Below are positions 39,711 through 49,417 of a stretch of DNA of 64,000 nucleotides, in pieces. The notes below the pieces were generated by a model. The model was given only the letters and a program-made list of their open reading frames with translations, was not told where the DNA came from and ran no database searches. Made by a program: the position numbers and the translations under genes. The stretch is from Paenibacillus contaminans (lineage in GTDB: Bacteria > Bacillota > Bacilli > Paenibacillales > NBRC-103111). The stretch's first letter is position 1; each line of letters opens with the position of its first letter. The stretch spans positions 210,024 through 274,023 of the forward strand of contig NZ_QMFB01000010.1 of NCBI RefSeq assembly GCF_003285015.1, given 5' to 3'.

Positions 39711-40669
39711 GCGGTGTGAAGGTTGTCTTCATGGGAACGCCGGATTTTGCCGTTCCGGCGCTTAACGTTCTGCTGGCGGAAGGCTACGATGTCGTCGCCG
39801 TCGTATCGCAGCCGGACCGCCCGAAGGGCCGCAAGCGGATTTTGACGCCGCCGCCTGTCAAAGTGGAAGCGGAGAAGCACGGCATCCCCGTACTTCAGCC
39901 TGAAAAAATGCGCAGCCCCGAATCGGTCGCTGCGCTTGCGGCATTCGAGCCCGATTTGATCGTTACGGCGGCTTACGGGCAAATATTGCCGAAATCGGTG
40001 CTGGCGCTGCCGAAGCACGGATGCATTAATGTACATGCTTCGCTGCTGCCGAAATACCGCGGCGGGGCGCCGATTCAGCATTCGATTCTGAAGGGCGAAG
40101 CCGTTACGGGCGTTACCATCATGTATATGGCCGAAGGGCTGGACACCGGAGATATGCTGGCGGTTACGGAAGTGCCGATTACGGACGAGGATACGGGCGG
40201 TTCGATGTTCGAGAAGCTAAGCGCGGCAGGCGCTGAATTGCTGAAACGGACGCTGCCGGAGCTATTGTCCGGTAAGCTGCAAGCGGTGCCGCAAAATCAT
40301 GCGGAGGCGACGATCGCGCCGAATATCAAACGCGAAGACGAGCTTTTGCGTTGGGATAAAACAGCGATCGAGCTGTTTAATCAAATTCGCGGGCTGAACC
40401 CGTGGCCGGTTGCGTTTACGACGCTGAACGGCGAGGTGTTTAAAGTTTGGTCAAGCCTAAAGCCGTCTGAGGCAAGCCAAGGCCAAGCCGGCAAGGCGGA
40501 TGCTGTGCCCGGAACGGTGCTGCAGCTTTCCGATGCGGGGATGGAAGTGCAGACCGGCGGCGGCACGCTCTGGCTAACCGTCGTGCAGCCGGCCGGCAAA
40601 AAAGCGATGGATGTCGCTCAATTTCGGCGGGGTGCGGCATTGCCGAGCGGTACCGTACTCGGACAATAA
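39707..40669 (+). CDS. fmt: Methionyl-tRNA formyltransferase
   Basis: GTG 39707 overlaps the def stop and follows AGGAGGACGAGG; a second GTG at 39716 is possible. The 320-aa enzyme formylates initiator Met-tRNA with 10-formyl-THF. It has VVFMGTPDFAV, the LPKYRGGAPIQHSIL catalytic loop, GVTIMYMAEGLDTGDML, and the C-terminal OB-like domain (GLNPWPVAFT). Confidence 0.95.
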   Translation: MSGVKVVFMGTPDFAVPALNVLLAEGYDVVAVVSQPDRPKGRKRILTPPPVKVEAEKHGIPVLQPEKMRSPESVAALAAFEPDLIVTAAYGQILPKSVLALPKHGCINVHASLLPKYRGGAPIQHSILKGEAVTGVTIMYMAEGLDTGDMLAVTEVPITDEDTGGSMFEKLSAAGAELLKRTLPELLSGKLQAVPQNHAEATIAPNIKREDELLRWDKTAIELFNQIRGLNPWPVAFTTLNGEVFKVWSSLKPSEASQGQAGKADAVPGTVLQLSDAGMEVQTGGGTLWLTVVQPAGKKAMDVAQFRRGAALPSGTVLGQ

Positions 40670-40786
40670 GTACGGGGTCAGGAGTTTGCAAGCTTAGAAG
40701 CGGACCGGGAATCGTAACGCGAATCCTTCATTCAAGAGCTCGCATATACGGGAATCGGTTCGCTGGAACGGAAGGAGGAGTTCGAT

Positions 40787-42166
40787 TTGAACGAACGTTC
40801 GAGCAAATCGGGCGGATCCAAAATCAAATCTGCGCGGGAAATCGCCATGGACGTTTTGACGCGCGTAGATACCGATAAAGCATACAGTAATCTGCTTCTG
40901 AATCAGATGCTGCAGAAGCACAAGCTGGAGCGGCCTGATGCCGGCCTTGCGACCGAACTGGTGTACGGTACGATCCAGCGGCTTAATACGATCGATCATT
41001 TTCTCGCCCGATTCGTCGCTAAGGGCATTCATAAGCTGGAGCCTTGGGTACGCAGCTTGCTGCGGCTGAGCTTCTACCAGATTTATTACCTGCAGCGTAT
41101 TCCTGCTCACGCAGCGGTTAACGAGGCGGTAAACATCGCCAAGAAAAAAGGCCATCAAGGGATTTCCGGGATGGTCAACGGTGTGCTTCGCAATGTGTTG
41201 AGGCAGAAGGATGCGCTTGTGATCGGCGAGGACGGGCATGCGGTCCGCCAAATATCGCTGCTTCATTCTCATCCCGAATGGCTGGTTGCCCGCTGGGTTC
41301 GCCAATACGGCGAGGAGACAACCGCGCGAATGTGCGAAGCGAACAACGAAGCGCCGCATGCAAGCGCAAGGGTAAACCGGATGAAGCGGACAAGGGAGGA
41401 CATGCTCGGAGCGTTAGCCGCCTCCGGCTTGGATGCGGCGCCTTCGAAGCTCGCTCCGGCAGGCATCGTAGTCAAAGGCGGAGGGAATCTTGCCTTGACT
41501 CCCTGGTATGCCGAAGGCGAAATCAGCGTTCAGGACGAAAGCTCAATGCTCGTCGCGGAGGCCGTATCCCCCCGGCCGGGCATGCGCGTGCTGGATTGCT
41601 GCTCGGCCCCGGGCGGAAAGACGGCGCATATGGCAGAGAAGATGGGCGATAATGGGACGATCGTTGCCTGCGACCTGCATCCTCACAAGGAGCAGCTCAT
41701 TCGCGATCAAGCCGACCGGCTGGGTCTTTCCGCCATACGGACGATAGTAGGCGACGCGGAGAAGCTGGACGCCGCATTCGAGGCCGAGTCGTTCGATTGC
41801 ATTTTGCTTGATGCGCCATGCTCGGGCCTGGGAGTCATCCGGAGAAAGCCGGACCTGAAATGGGCCAAAGCGGAGACGGATATTGAGGATATTTGCGGCG
41901 TTCAGCATGCGATACTCGAATCCGTTCACAAGCTGCTTAAGCCGGGCGGCATTCTCGTCTACAGCACATGCACCGTGGAACGGAGCGAAAACGAGGGGAT
42001 GATCGAGCGGTTTACCCGCGAGCATCCGGAATTTCGTCTCGAGCCGTTCCCGGAGGGCGCTTTGCCGCCTGAGCTCGAAGCAGAAGGCAGGCGCGGGATG
42101 CTTCAGCTGCTTCCGCATCATTTCCATTCGGACGGCTTCTTCATCGCACGGCTGCGCAAGGGCTGA
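40787..42166 (+). CDS. rsmB: 16S rRNA (cytosine-967-C5) methyltransferase
   Basis: TTG 40787 follows AAGGAGGAG. The 459-aa protein has an N-terminal NusB-like domain ([34 protein letters not shown]) and a SAM domain with [18 protein letters not shown]. The catalytic cysteine motifs are [18 protein letters not shown] and [13 protein letters not shown] polar N-terminal stretch (SSKSGGSK) precedes the NusB-like part. It lies 117 bp after fmt. Confidence 0.95.
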   Translation: MNERSSKSGGSKIKSAREIAMDVLTRVDTDKAYSNLLLNQMLQKHKLERPDAGLATELVYGTIQRLNTIDHFLARFVAKGIHKLEPWVRSLLRLSFYQIYYLQRIPAHAAVNEAVNIAKKKGHQGISGMVNGVLRNVLRQKDALVIGEDGHAVRQISLLHSHPEWLVARWVRQYGEETTARMCEANNEAPHASARVNRMKRTREDMLGALAASGLDAAPSKLAPAGIVVKGGGNLALTPWYAEGEISVQDESSMLVAEAVSPRPGMRVLDCCSAPGGKTAHMAEKMGDNGTIVACDLHPHKEQLIRDQADRLGLSAIRTIVGDAEKLDAAFEAESFDCILLDAPCSGLGVIRRKPDLKWAKAETDIEDICGVQHAILESVHKLLKPGGILVYSTCTVERSENEGMIERFTREHPEFRLEPFPEGALPPELEAEGRRGMLQLLPHHFHSDGFFIARLRKG

Positions 42167-42339
42167 TTGGCTCGCTTAACCCGCTTCAATTATGGCAAAG
42201 CGGCAACGAGCCGGGTATTGGCTGCATGACGCTTTTGCAGCAGAGGCCGCTTCGCTTTCCGATCATGAACGCTTATGATAAAATAAGCTTTAATCGAGTC
42301 TTTACCAGAAATAAGAGTCTAAGTACAGGTTGTGATAGA

Positions 42340-43389
42340 ATGAAACCGTTTATTTACGATTATTCGTTCGAGCAGTGGCAGGAATGGGTCAAGACGAACG
42401 GAATGCCGGCATTTCGTGCCGGCCAAATATTCGACTGGCTTTATGTGAAGCGGGTAACCTCTTTCGAGCAAATGACCAATTTGCCGAAGGCGCTGCGGGA
42501 GCTGCTCGAAGAACAGTTCCGTTTCGTTACGCTTGACGAAATTGCGCGCTACGAATCGAAGGACGGCACAGTCAAGTTTCTGTTCGAGCTTCAGGACAAA
42601 AATGCGATCGAAACCGTCATCATGAAGCATAGCTACGGAAACAGCGTTTGCGTAACGACACAAGTAGGCTGCCGGATCGGCTGCACGTTTTGCGCTTCGA
42701 CCCTTGGCGGTTTGAAACGCGATCTTGCTCCCGGCGAGATTATCGCTCAAGTCGTCAAAGCCCAGCAATTGCTCGATGCGGTGAACGAAAGAGTCAGCAG
42801 CATCGTCATTATGGGCATCGGCGAGCCTTTCGAAAACTACGATTCGATGATGACCTTTCTGAAAGTGATGATTCACGAGAAAGGGCTGAACATCGGCCAG
42901 CGGCATATCACAGTGTCGACGAGCGGCATCGTGCCCAACATTTACCGTTTCGCCGACGAGGACACGCAGATCAATCTGGCGATTTCGATCCATGCGCCGA
43001 ACGACGCTTTGCGCTCCAAGCTGATGCCGGTCAACCGCCGTTTTCCTTTCGCGGATATGATCCAGGCATGCAAGTATTATACCGAGAAGACGGGCCGGCG
43101 CATTACGTTCGAATACGCTTTGATGGGCGGCGTGAACGACCAGCCGGAGCATGCGGAAGAGCTGGCGGAAGTATTGAAGGAAATGCCGCTTGCCCATGTC
43201 AATCTCATTCCGGTTAATTTCGTGCAGGAACGCAATTATGTGCGAACGCCGCGAGAGCATATCTTCCGGTTCCAGCGTATATTGGAGAAGAACAAAGTGA
43301 ATGCCACGATTCGAAGAGAGCAAGGAAGCGATATTGCCGCGGCATGCGGACAGCTTCGTGCGAAGCATTTGGAGTCGAGTGCGAGGTGA
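42340..43389 (+). CDS. rlmN: 23S rRNA/tRNA adenine-C2 methyltransferase RlmN
   Basis: ATG 42340 gives the family N-terminus [16 protein letters not shown]; the frame upstream is open but unlike the family. The 349-aa radical-SAM enzyme has the cluster cysteines Cys111, Cys115 and Cys118 (CRIGCTFC) and the [10 protein letters not shown] motif. The C-terminal catalytic Cys lies in IAAACGQL. It methylates A2503 of 23S rRNA and some tRNAs. It is followed seven bases later by prpC. Confidence 0.95.
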   Translation: MKPFIYDYSFEQWQEWVKTNGMPAFRAGQIFDWLYVKRVTSFEQMTNLPKALRELLEEQFRFVTLDEIARYESKDGTVKFLFELQDKNAIETVIMKHSYGNSVCVTTQVGCRIGCTFCASTLGGLKRDLAPGEIIAQVVKAQQLLDAVNERVSSIVIMGIGEPFENYDSMMTFLKVMIHEKGLNIGQRHITVSTSGIVPNIYRFADEDTQINLAISIHAPNDALRSKLMPVNRRFPFADMIQACKYYTEKTGRRITFEYALMGGVNDQPEHAEELAEVLKEMPLAHVNLIPVNFVQERNYVRTPREHIFRFQRILEKNKVNATIRREQGSDIAAACGQLRAKHLESSAR

Positions 43390-43395
43390 TGAGTG

Positions 43396-44163
43396 ATGAA
43401 AACAGCGGGCCGTACCGATGTCGGACGTATCCGGCAAGTCAATGAAGACCGCACTGTCGTGCTGCCGGAGCAAAACGGGATTACGGTATCGATCGTCGCC
43501 GACGGAATGGGCGGTCATCAAGCGGGCGACATTGCCAGCCAAATGGCGATCGAGGCGATTGCCGAACAACTGAACCTGCTTTCCAGCGAAATGGGCGTCG
43601 AGCAGTTGGAAGCGTCTGTTCGGTCTGCCATCGAGCAGGCCAACGAGCGAATCTACGATGTCGCTTCCTCGAAAGAGCAGTATCATGGAATGGGCACGAC
43701 GGTCGTCGTGACAGCGGCATCCGAGAACGCCCTTGTTATCGGACATATCGGTGACAGCCGCGCCTACAAAATCGATAAAGAACAGCTGGTTCAACTGACG
43801 GAGGATCACTCTCTTGTCTATGAGCTCGTGCGCAGCGGACAAATTACGAAGGAAGAAGCGGAGCATCATCCTCGCCGCAATGTATTGACCAGGGCGTTAG
43901 GCACGGAGCCGAACGTTGTTGTGGACGTGCATCATTTCAACTGGACGGAAGGGGACATGGTCCTCATGTGCAGCGACGGCCTGAGCAGTCTTGTGGATAG
44001 CGAAACGCTCGCCGCCATATTGCGGTCGGACAGCGATTTGGAGACGAAGGTCGACGAGCTTGTCGAGAAAGCGTTGGAAGCCGGCGGCGACGATAATATT
44101 ACGGTCGTCCTGATGGTCAATGTAAAGGAGCAGTCTGACGTGCAGGGAGGTGATGCCGTGTGA
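43396..44163 (+). CDS. prpC: PP2C-type Ser/Thr protein phosphatase (Stp/PrpC)
   Basis: ATG 43396 follows GAGGTGATG. The 255-aa PP2C enzyme has the metal motifs RTDVGRIRQVNED, VADGMGGHQAGD, GHIGDSRAY, and the C-terminal DDNITVVL. It reverses phosphorylation by PrkC, whose gene overlaps it by four bases. It acts in the cytoplasm. Confidence 0.95.
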   Translation: MKTAGRTDVGRIRQVNEDRTVVLPEQNGITVSIVADGMGGHQAGDIASQMAIEAIAEQLNLLSSEMGVEQLEASVRSAIEQANERIYDVASSKEQYHGMGTTVVVTAASENALVIGHIGDSRAYKIDKEQLVQLTEDHSLVYELVRSGQITKEEAEHHPRRNVLTRALGTEPNVVVDVHHFNWTEGDMVLMCSDGLSSLVDSETLAAILRSDSDLETKVDELVEKALEAGGDDNITVVLMVNVKEQSDVQGGDAV

Positions 44164-46223
44164 TCGGACAGGAACTCGGAGGACGTTACGAACTGCTCGA
44201 CCGAGTTGGCGGAGGCGGTATGGCCATCGTCTATAAAGGGCACGACCTGCTTTTGAACCGGAATGTGGCTGTTAAGGTTCTTCGCCAGCAGTATGTGCAC
44301 GACGAGGAATTCATTCGCCGCTTTCGCAGAGAAGCCCAATCCGCGGCATCGTTGTCCCATCCTAACGTTGTCAGTATTTACGATGTAGGCCAGGAAGAGG
44401 ATATCCACTACATCGTAATGGAATATATCGAAGGCATGACGCTGAACGATTTGATTAAAGAAAAGGCCCCTTTGCAGGTGGAAGACGCGATACATATCGC
44501 TACGCAAATATGCGATGCGCTCGATCACGCCCATTCGAATCAAATTATTCACCGCGACATTAAGCCTCATAATATTTTAATAGGCAAAAACGGAAGGGTA
44601 AAAGTAACCGACTTCGGGATCGCCCGGGCGGCTACGTCATCCACAATTACGCAAACCGGTTCCGTTATCGGCTCCGTCCATTATTTTTCGCCCGAGCATG
44701 CCAAAGGCATTGCGGCGGGCGCGAAGAGCGACCTGTATTCGCTTGGCATCGTTTTATATCAAATGCTTACGGGCAAGCTGCCGTTTCTCGGCGAAAGTCC
44801 AATCAGCGTTGCTCTTAAGCATCTGCAGGAAAATGTCGAGGAGCCGCGCAAGGTGAATCCGCTTATTCCGCAGAGCATCGAAAATATCATTCTTAAAGCG
44901 ATGCGCAAAAATCCCGACGAGCGGTACCAGTCCGCTAAAGAAATGATGAGCGATCTGGAAACCTGCATGCTGCCCGAACGGCGCAACGAACCGAAGCTTT
45001 CGTTTGCCGACGCCGATGAATGGGACGAGGAGCGTACGCGTGTCGTGCCTGCCATCCGCTCGGATTCGTTTCCGCAGGACGGCGATGACGACGACGATGT
45101 ACCGAAGCGCGGCAAAAAGAAAAAATCATGGGTCGCGCCGGTCGTATGGACCGTCATTTTGCTTGTCACGATCGTCGGAATGTGGTTCGGTGTCAAATAC
45201 GTGCAGGATTCGATGCCGAAGGACGTGCCGATTCCGAACGTCGAAGGGAAGCCGCTGGAGGAAGCGCAAGCGGAGCTTAAAGCGGTCAATTTGAATTATC
45301 GGATAACGGAAGAATTCAACAAGGAGACTGAGAAAGGTAGGGTTATTCGGCAAAGCCCGTCCGCGATGAAAATCAAAGAAGGCTCGATTATTAACCTTAC
45401 GGTCAGCAAAGGTGTCGAAAAACAGGTCATGCAGAGCTATATAGGCAAGAAATGGTCGGCCGTCAAACAGGAGCTCAAATCTGCTGGCTATACCGACATC
45501 CAGCTGCAAACGGAAGAAATATTCCACAAGGAAGAGAAAGATACGATTGTCGCGCAAACGCCGAATGCGAACGATGAGTTTGATCCGATGAAACCGCAGT
45601 TCAAGTTTACGATCAGCAAAGGGCTTGAGAAGAAAAAAATGCCCAATTTGACCGGTAAGACGCTGAACGAAGCGAAAGGCATTTTGACAAGCATGAACTT
45701 GAGCCTTACGCCGGGAGCGGAAGGCGTTGTCGAGCAGCCCAGCTACGACCAGCCCAAGGGCCGCGTAATCGCCCAGCATCCTTACAAGCCGGACGAAGAC
45801 GTGGACGACGGTGCCGGCGATATCGTGCTGTTCGTCAGCAGTGGACCGCCGGCGAACGCGGTGACGGAGACGTTTATGCTCAATAAGACGTTCGAGCCTG
45901 CAACGGCCGGTAAAACGTCGAAATTCCGCATCGTCGTCAGCGACGCCAGGAAAGAAAATTCGGAATACAAAACGATGGACGTAAGCAAAAACGAAGCCGT
46001 TTCCGTACAAGTGACGCTGACGCCGGATAAAAATGCCGTCGTTCAGGTTTACCGCGACAACACGCTGTACGATACGCAGACATTTACGTATCAGGATTAT
46101 TTGAAGACAAAAAATCCGCCGTCGCCGAGCCCGACTCCGAAGCCTTCGGAATCCGTCAAGCCGGTCGACGCCCCGGCGCAGAGCCCGAAATCGAGTCCAA
46201 GCTCTTCGCCGGGAGGAAGGTAA
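44160..46223 (+). CDS. prkC: Ser/Thr protein kinase with PASTA domains
   Basis: GTG 44160 overlaps the phosphatase stop. The 687-aa protein has an N-terminal kinase domain (GGGGMAIVYKGHD, catalytic HRDIKPHNIL, TDFGIARA, SPEHAKG), an acidic then Lys-rich juxtamembrane part, and one membrane span at about 323-343. About three extracellular PASTA units (from 350, 425 and 495) follow, then a further domain and a Pro/Ser-rich C-terminus (PSPSPTPKPSESV). PrkC senses muropeptides and triggers spore germination and cell-wall control in Bacillus. Most Bacillus homologues end soon after the PASTA units. Confidence 0.95.
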   Translation: MIGQELGGRYELLDRVGGGGMAIVYKGHDLLLNRNVAVKVLRQQYVHDEEFIRRFRREAQSAASLSHPNVVSIYDVGQEEDIHYIVMEYIEGMTLNDLIKEKAPLQVEDAIHIATQICDALDHAHSNQIIHRDIKPHNILIGKNGRVKVTDFGIARAATSSTITQTGSVIGSVHYFSPEHAKGIAAGAKSDLYSLGIVLYQMLTGKLPFLGESPISVALKHLQENVEEPRKVNPLIPQSIENIILKAMRKNPDERYQSAKEMMSDLETCMLPERRNEPKLSFADADEWDEERTRVVPAIRSDSFPQDGDDDDDVPKRGKKKKSWVAPVVWTVILLVTIVGMWFGVKYVQDSMPKDVPIPNVEGKPLEEAQAELKAVNLNYRITEEFNKETEKGRVIRQSPSAMKIKEGSIINLTVSKGVEKQVMQSYIGKKWSAVKQELKSAGYTDIQLQTEEIFHKEEKDTIVAQTPNANDEFDPMKPQFKFTISKGLEKKKMPNLTGKTLNEAKGILTSMNLSLTPGAEGVVEQPSYDQPKGRVIAQHPYKPDEDVDDGAGDIVLFVSSGPPANAVTETFMLNKTFEPATAGKTSKFRIVVSDARKENSEYKTMDVSKNEAVSVQVTLTPDKNAVVQVYRDNTLYDTQTFTYQDYLKTKNPPSPSPTPKPSESVKPVDAPAQSPKSSPSSSPGGR

Positions 46224-46226
46224 CGC

Positions 46227-47138
46227 ATGCCTCAAGGATTAATCGTAAAAGCGTTAAGCGGTTATTATTACGTGCTGCCGGACAGCGAGCCCGCAAGCGG
46301 GAGTCTCGAAGAGCGCCTGGTTCAATGCCGGGCGCGCGGCATTTTTAAGAAAAACAAAATATCGCCGCTTGTCGGCGACCGCGTTTTGTTCGAGCTGACC
46401 GAAAACGGAGAAGGTACGGTGGACGAGCTGTTCCCGCGGACTACCGAGCTCATCAGGCCTCCTGTCGCCAACGTGAATCAAGCGGTTCTCGTCTTTTCGC
46501 TGGCGGAGCCGGATTTGAACCTGCCGCTGCTCGATAAGTTTCTCGTATTCGTCGAGCATGCCGGAATGGACGCCGTATTATGCCTGACCAAGCGCGACCT
46601 GCTTGATGAAGACGGACAGCGGGAGATGGTAGAGGCCGCTCGGCTTTACGAAGCGATCGGTTATGCGGTCTTCGTAACGAGCGCGCTGCAAGGAGAAGGC
46701 GTGACGCCGCTTATGAAGCTGCTTGAAGGCACGATCAGCGTCGTCTCGGGACAATCGGGCGTAGGGAAATCGACATTACTGAACGCGCTTGTGCCGGGTC
46801 TCAATCTTGCGACGAACGAAATCAGCAACAAGCTGGGCCGAGGGAAGCATACGACCCGTCACGTCGAGCTGGTGCCTCTCGACGGTGGCGGCTGGATTGC
46901 CGATACGCCGGGGTTTAGCCAGCTGGATTTCGTTCAGCTTGAGCCTGAAGAGCTGGGCTCCTGCTTCCGGGAGTTTAAGGGTTATGCGGCCGGCTGCAGG
47001 TTTCGCGGCTGCGTTCACGACCAGGAGCCGGGCTGCCTCGTTCGGGAAGCGGTCGAGGCCGGAAATATCGCGTCCTCGAGATACCGTTCATACATGGCGT
47101 TTCTAGCCGAGATGCGCGATAGAAAACGGAGGTATTGA
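46227..47138 (+). CDS. rsgA: Ribosome small-subunit-dependent GTPase A
   Basis: The 303-aa GTPase begins three bases after prkC. It has an N-terminal OB fold ([13 protein letters not shown]), the circularly permuted G motifs [16 protein letters not shown] (G4), [10 protein letters not shown] (G1), DTPGF (G3), and the C-terminal zinc motif [14 protein letters not shown]. RsgA releases maturing 30S subunits and is a known PrkC substrate in Bacillus. It overlaps the rpe region. Confidence 0.95.
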   Translation: MPQGLIVKALSGYYYVLPDSEPASGSLEERLVQCRARGIFKKNKISPLVGDRVLFELTENGEGTVDELFPRTTELIRPPVANVNQAVLVFSLAEPDLNLPLLDKFLVFVEHAGMDAVLCLTKRDLLDEDGQREMVEAARLYEAIGYAVFVTSALQGEGVTPLMKLLEGTISVVSGQSGVGKSTLLNALVPGLNLATNEISNKLGRGKHTTRHVELVPLDGGGWIADTPGFSQLDFVQLEPEELGSCFREFKGYAAGCRFRGCVHDQEPGCLVREAVEAGNIASSRYRSYMAFLAEMRDRKRRY

Positions 47139-47140
47139 CG

Positions 47141-47800
47141 ATGGGGAATTTATTGATTGCGCCGTCGATTTTGTCCGCAGATTTTGCAAAGCTTGCGGAT
47201 GAGATCCGAGATGTCGAGCGCGGGGGAGCGGATTGGATTCACGTCGATGTGATGGACGGCCATTTCGTGCCGAACATTACGCTCGGACCGCTTGTTGTAG
47301 AAGCGATTCGCCCGCACACCAAGCTTACGCTCGACGTTCACTTGATGATCGAGCGCCCGGACCTGTACATACCGGCATTCGCCAAAGCGGGTGCCGACCT
47401 CATATCGGTGCATGCCGAGGCTTGCCCGCATTTGCACCGCACCATCCATCTGATTCGCGAGCAAGGCGTGAAGGCGGGAGTCGTGCTAAATCCGGCGACT
47501 CCGTTAAGCGCTCTGGAGCATGTGCTAGGGGACGTCGATCTCGTACTGCTGATGACGGTTAACCCGGGCTTCGGCGGGCAATCATTCATTACATCCATGC
47601 TTGATAAAATCAAAGGCTTAAAGCGGATGCTTGTCGAACGCGGGCTGGAGCGGGTACATATTGAAGTGGACGGCGGCGTGAATGAAGAGACGGCTCGTCT
47701 TGCAGCGGAAGCGGGCGCAAATGTCCTTGTAGCCGGCAATGCCGTCTTTGCCAAGGCGGACCGGGCGGAAGCGATCCGCCTGATTCGCGGTCATGCCTAA
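47141..47800 (+). CDS. rpe: Ribulose-phosphate 3-epimerase
   Basis: ATG 47141 follows CGGAGG; an in-frame TTG at 47135 overlaps the rsgA stop. The 219-aa TIM-barrel enzyme has APSILSADF, the metal-site [30 protein letters not shown] and [10 protein letters not shown]. It interconverts ribulose 5-phosphate and xylulose 5-phosphate in the pentose phosphate pathway. Confidence 0.95.
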   Translation: MGNLLIAPSILSADFAKLADEIRDVERGGADWIHVDVMDGHFVPNITLGPLVVEAIRPHTKLTLDVHLMIERPDLYIPAFAKAGADLISVHAEACPHLHRTIHLIREQGVKAGVVLNPATPLSALEHVLGDVDLVLLMTVNPGFGGQSFITSMLDKIKGLKRMLVERGLERVHIEVDGGVNEETARLAAEAGANVLVAGNAVFAKADRAEAIRLIRGHA

Positions 47801-47814
47801 TAGGGGGATACACT

Positions 47815-48105
47815 GTGGCGGGATTACGGAATGTACTTATTTTTATGACTTTTAGCTTGCTGTGCGGCGCATTGATGTCCGCCTTCATCTTGGTGGAGGG
47901 CGTTTTCCGGTACGCGTTCTCGCTGGGAGCGATTGTGGCCGGCATCAAATTTTTCCGCATGTTTTCTTCGATCGGAGCGAGAATCGGCTTCGTTGCATCG
48001 GTTGTCGTTTTCGCGCTTATCATGCCGGCCATCTATGTCATGCTTGCTTATGCTTACGACTGGCCGATCAATCCGGTATATTTGGAAGGCATCGATAAGA
48101 AGTAA
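47815..48105 (+). CDS. Small membrane protein of unknown function (96 aa)
   Basis: GTG 47815 with GGGGG upstream, 14 bases after rpe, suggests the same operon. The product has about three hydrophobic segments (NVLIFMTFSLLCGALMSAFI; FSLGAIVAGIKFF; ARIGFVASVVVFALIMPAIY) and ends in a polar tail. No family is recognised. In B. subtilis this position (after rpe and before spoVM) carries the thiamine pyrophosphokinase gene thiN; this protein is not related to it. Confidence 0.7.
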   Translation: MAGLRNVLIFMTFSLLCGALMSAFILVEGVFRYAFSLGAIVAGIKFFRMFSSIGARIGFVASVVVFALIMPAIYVMLAYAYDWPINPVYLEGIDKK

Positions 48106-48167
48106 AACGATCGGATACAGAAAATCCAAGTCGAATCGCATAAATAAAAAAACGCAAACATACTATA

Positions 48168-48201
48168 GGTTACAAGAGCGCGAGCTTTTGTAGCCTTTTT
48201 T
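48168..48201 (+). terminator. Terminator after the rpe operon
   Basis: GGTTACAAGAGC (48168-48179) pairs with GCTTTTGTAGCC (48184-48195), loop GCGA, then six T. Confidence 0.9.
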
Positions 48202-48202
48202 G

Positions 48203-48289
48203 AAATCTTAGAAAGTATATCTCTGCTGATTGTTCGATTTCCCGGTAAACGCGCCTCCTCTTAAAAGACGGCGTAGGCGTTTATCCTTG
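48203..48289 (+). repeat. Dispersed intergenic repeat, copy R4
   Basis: It carries the 5' box of R1 (AAGTATATCTCTGCTGATTG onward to GGTAAACGCGCC) but a shortened middle, ending GGCGTTTATCCTTG. GGTAAACGC and GCGTTTATCC form its outer inverted arms. Confidence 0.85.
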
Positions 48290-48299
48290 TATCATCGAG

Positions 48300-48446
48300 A
48301 AGCGTATCGCCGCCGATTATCCAAAGATATCCGGTAACCGCGCTTCCTTCGGAAAAGACAGAGCCGCCGTTTTGCGAAAATGCGCGATTGTGCGCGGAGT
48401 TTTCATCATAACCTGTGACCCGAAGGGTCATGAGCGCTTATCCTTG
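48300..48446 (+). repeat. Divergent intergenic repeat, copy R5 (tandem to R4)
   Basis: It directly follows R4. It has CCGGTAACCGCGC at its 5' part and ends GAGCGCTTATCCTTG, with GACCCGAAGGGTC forming a small hairpin near the end. The inner part differs from other copies. Confidence 0.55.
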
Positions 48447-48563
48447 AACGATTCTGAAAGTGTTAAGGTCACTCTTTAGGGAATATTGTTCCAAAACGGT
48501 AGGCACTTTTCCGGTGAACGGAGAATATACTGACAGTAACGCAAACTCTCGGGAGGGGTACTT

Positions 48564-48644
48564 ATGAAATTTTATACGGTGAAGCTGCCGAAATTTTTGG
48601 GTGGATTCGTTAAAGCGATCTTGAATACGTTCAGCAAAAACTAA
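48564..48644 (+). CDS. spoVM: Stage V sporulation protein M
   Basis: This 26-codon gene is recognised by its product, an amphipathic helix starting MKFYTVKLPKFLGGFVK and ending NTFSKN, nearly the B. subtilis SpoVM. It follows GGGAGGGG with proper spacing. SpoVM recognises positive membrane curvature of the forespore and recruits SpoIVA for coat assembly. In B. subtilis it is sigma-E dependent; I could not identify a clear sigma-E promoter here. Its location upstream of rpmB matches Bacillus. Confidence 0.97.
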   Translation: MKFYTVKLPKFLGGFVKAILNTFSKN

Positions 48645-48911
48645 GAGGTTGGGCGGCATCACGTACTTAATCGGATTAACAGCACGAAAGACGCCAGGTT
48701 CGAGCGATGCCGCTCTTGTGCCGCTTACGTCGGCTTTCATTCGGCGATAGGATTCATAATCAAACCGTTCCCGCGGCTGAAGCGGGCGGTTCCCTCATGC
48801 GATCGAACGGTTCTGCGCATATTCGGGCGGCGGCAGCTAATGGCGTATCCGCCAATTTCCCATGCCGTCCTGCCTCGAAATAATGAAGCAAGGGATTAGA
48901 AATAACGACAA
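48645..48911. other. Intergenic region after spoVM
   Basis: No coding frame is convincing. It contains GGCGGCATCAC at about 48652 and a complementary GCGATGCCGC at about 48703. A hairpin AACCG(TT)CCCGC/GCGGGCGGTT lies at 48763-48791, without a T run. Possibly a terminator for spoVM; otherwise nothing is seen. Confidence 0.35.
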
Positions 48912-48939
48912 ACAAAAAAAGCACCTGGCGGTCAGGTGC
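48912..48939 (-). terminator. Terminator for rpmB
   Basis: GCACCTG/CAGGTGC with a five-base loop; on the minus strand it is followed by a run of seven T. Confidence 0.85.
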
Positions 48940-48961
48940 TTCTTTGGCTTTCCGATTATGA

Positions 48962-49150
48962 TTACACGCGTGTAACCTTGCCGGATTTCAATGCGCGGGT
49001 GCTCACATAAACGCGCTTTGGTTTGCCGTCAACGAGAATCCGTACTTTTTGCACGTTGACACCCCATGTGCGCTTGCTTTTATTGTTCGCGTGGGAAACG
49101 TTGTTACCTTGTTTAGGGGACTTCCCTGTAATGAAGCATTTGCGAGACAT
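48962..49150 (-). CDS. rpmB: 50S ribosomal protein L28
   Basis: The 62-aa product has the L28 pattern [35 protein letters not shown] and [10 protein letters not shown]. The N-terminal Cys is single, so it is the C-minus (zinc-free) form. The ribosome binding site AGGAGG is directly upstream on the minus strand. It is divergent from yloU as in Bacillus and has its own promoter and terminator. Confidence 0.97.
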   Translation of the reverse strand: MSRKCFITGKSPKQGNNVSHANNKSKRTWGVNVQKVRILVDGKPKRVYVSTRALKSGKVTRV

Positions 49151-49216
49151 GAATTACACCTCCTCTGTAAGCGTTCGGAGCTTAATGCCATAAGCAGTCG
49201 TTAAACATACTTCAAT

Positions 49217-49246
49217 ATAATAGCATAGTAAAAAGAGGCAAGTCAA
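49217..49246 (-). promoter_or_regulatory. Sigma-A promoter for rpmB
   Basis: On the minus strand TTGACT (49246-49241) and TATTAT (49222-49217) are 18 bp apart; each matches consensus at five of six bases. Confidence 0.7.
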
Positions 49247-49347
49247 TGAAGCAGTTGAATTTTTCCGGCGTCCGTCTAGGTTTTTGACAAACTTTATAGT
49301 ACAATGAAAGGTAATCCCGCAAGTCAAGTGACAAATTCGGGGAGAAC

Positions 49348-49375
49348 ATGACAAGAAAAGCATGAATTGTACAAT
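49348..49375 (+). promoter_or_regulatory. Sigma-A promoter for yloU-fakA
   Basis: ATGACA (49348-49353) and TACAAT (49370-49375) are 16 bp apart, both five of six matches. Confidence 0.6.
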
Positions 49376-49417
49376 TGATAACGAATATAAGCTTGCGTGA
49401 CGGAGGGTATGAGCATA

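Noticed and set aside
26836-42334. Identical 12-mer AGTACAGGTTGT before the Ca2+ ATPase gene and before rlmN
   Set aside because: Two copies without symmetric structure or promoter spacing; most likely coincidence.
42319-43869. 516-aa minus-strand ORF across rlmN and prpC
   Set aside because: Spans two clearly recognised plus-strand genes; a GC-driven antisense frame.
45126-46235. 369-aa minus-strand ORF within prkC
   Set aside because: Arg/Phe-rich antisense frame with no protein-like organisation.
49284-49289. Consensus TTGACA upstream of yloU
   Set aside because: No -10 element lies at 16-18 bp from it; the pair at 49348/49370 is a better promoter.
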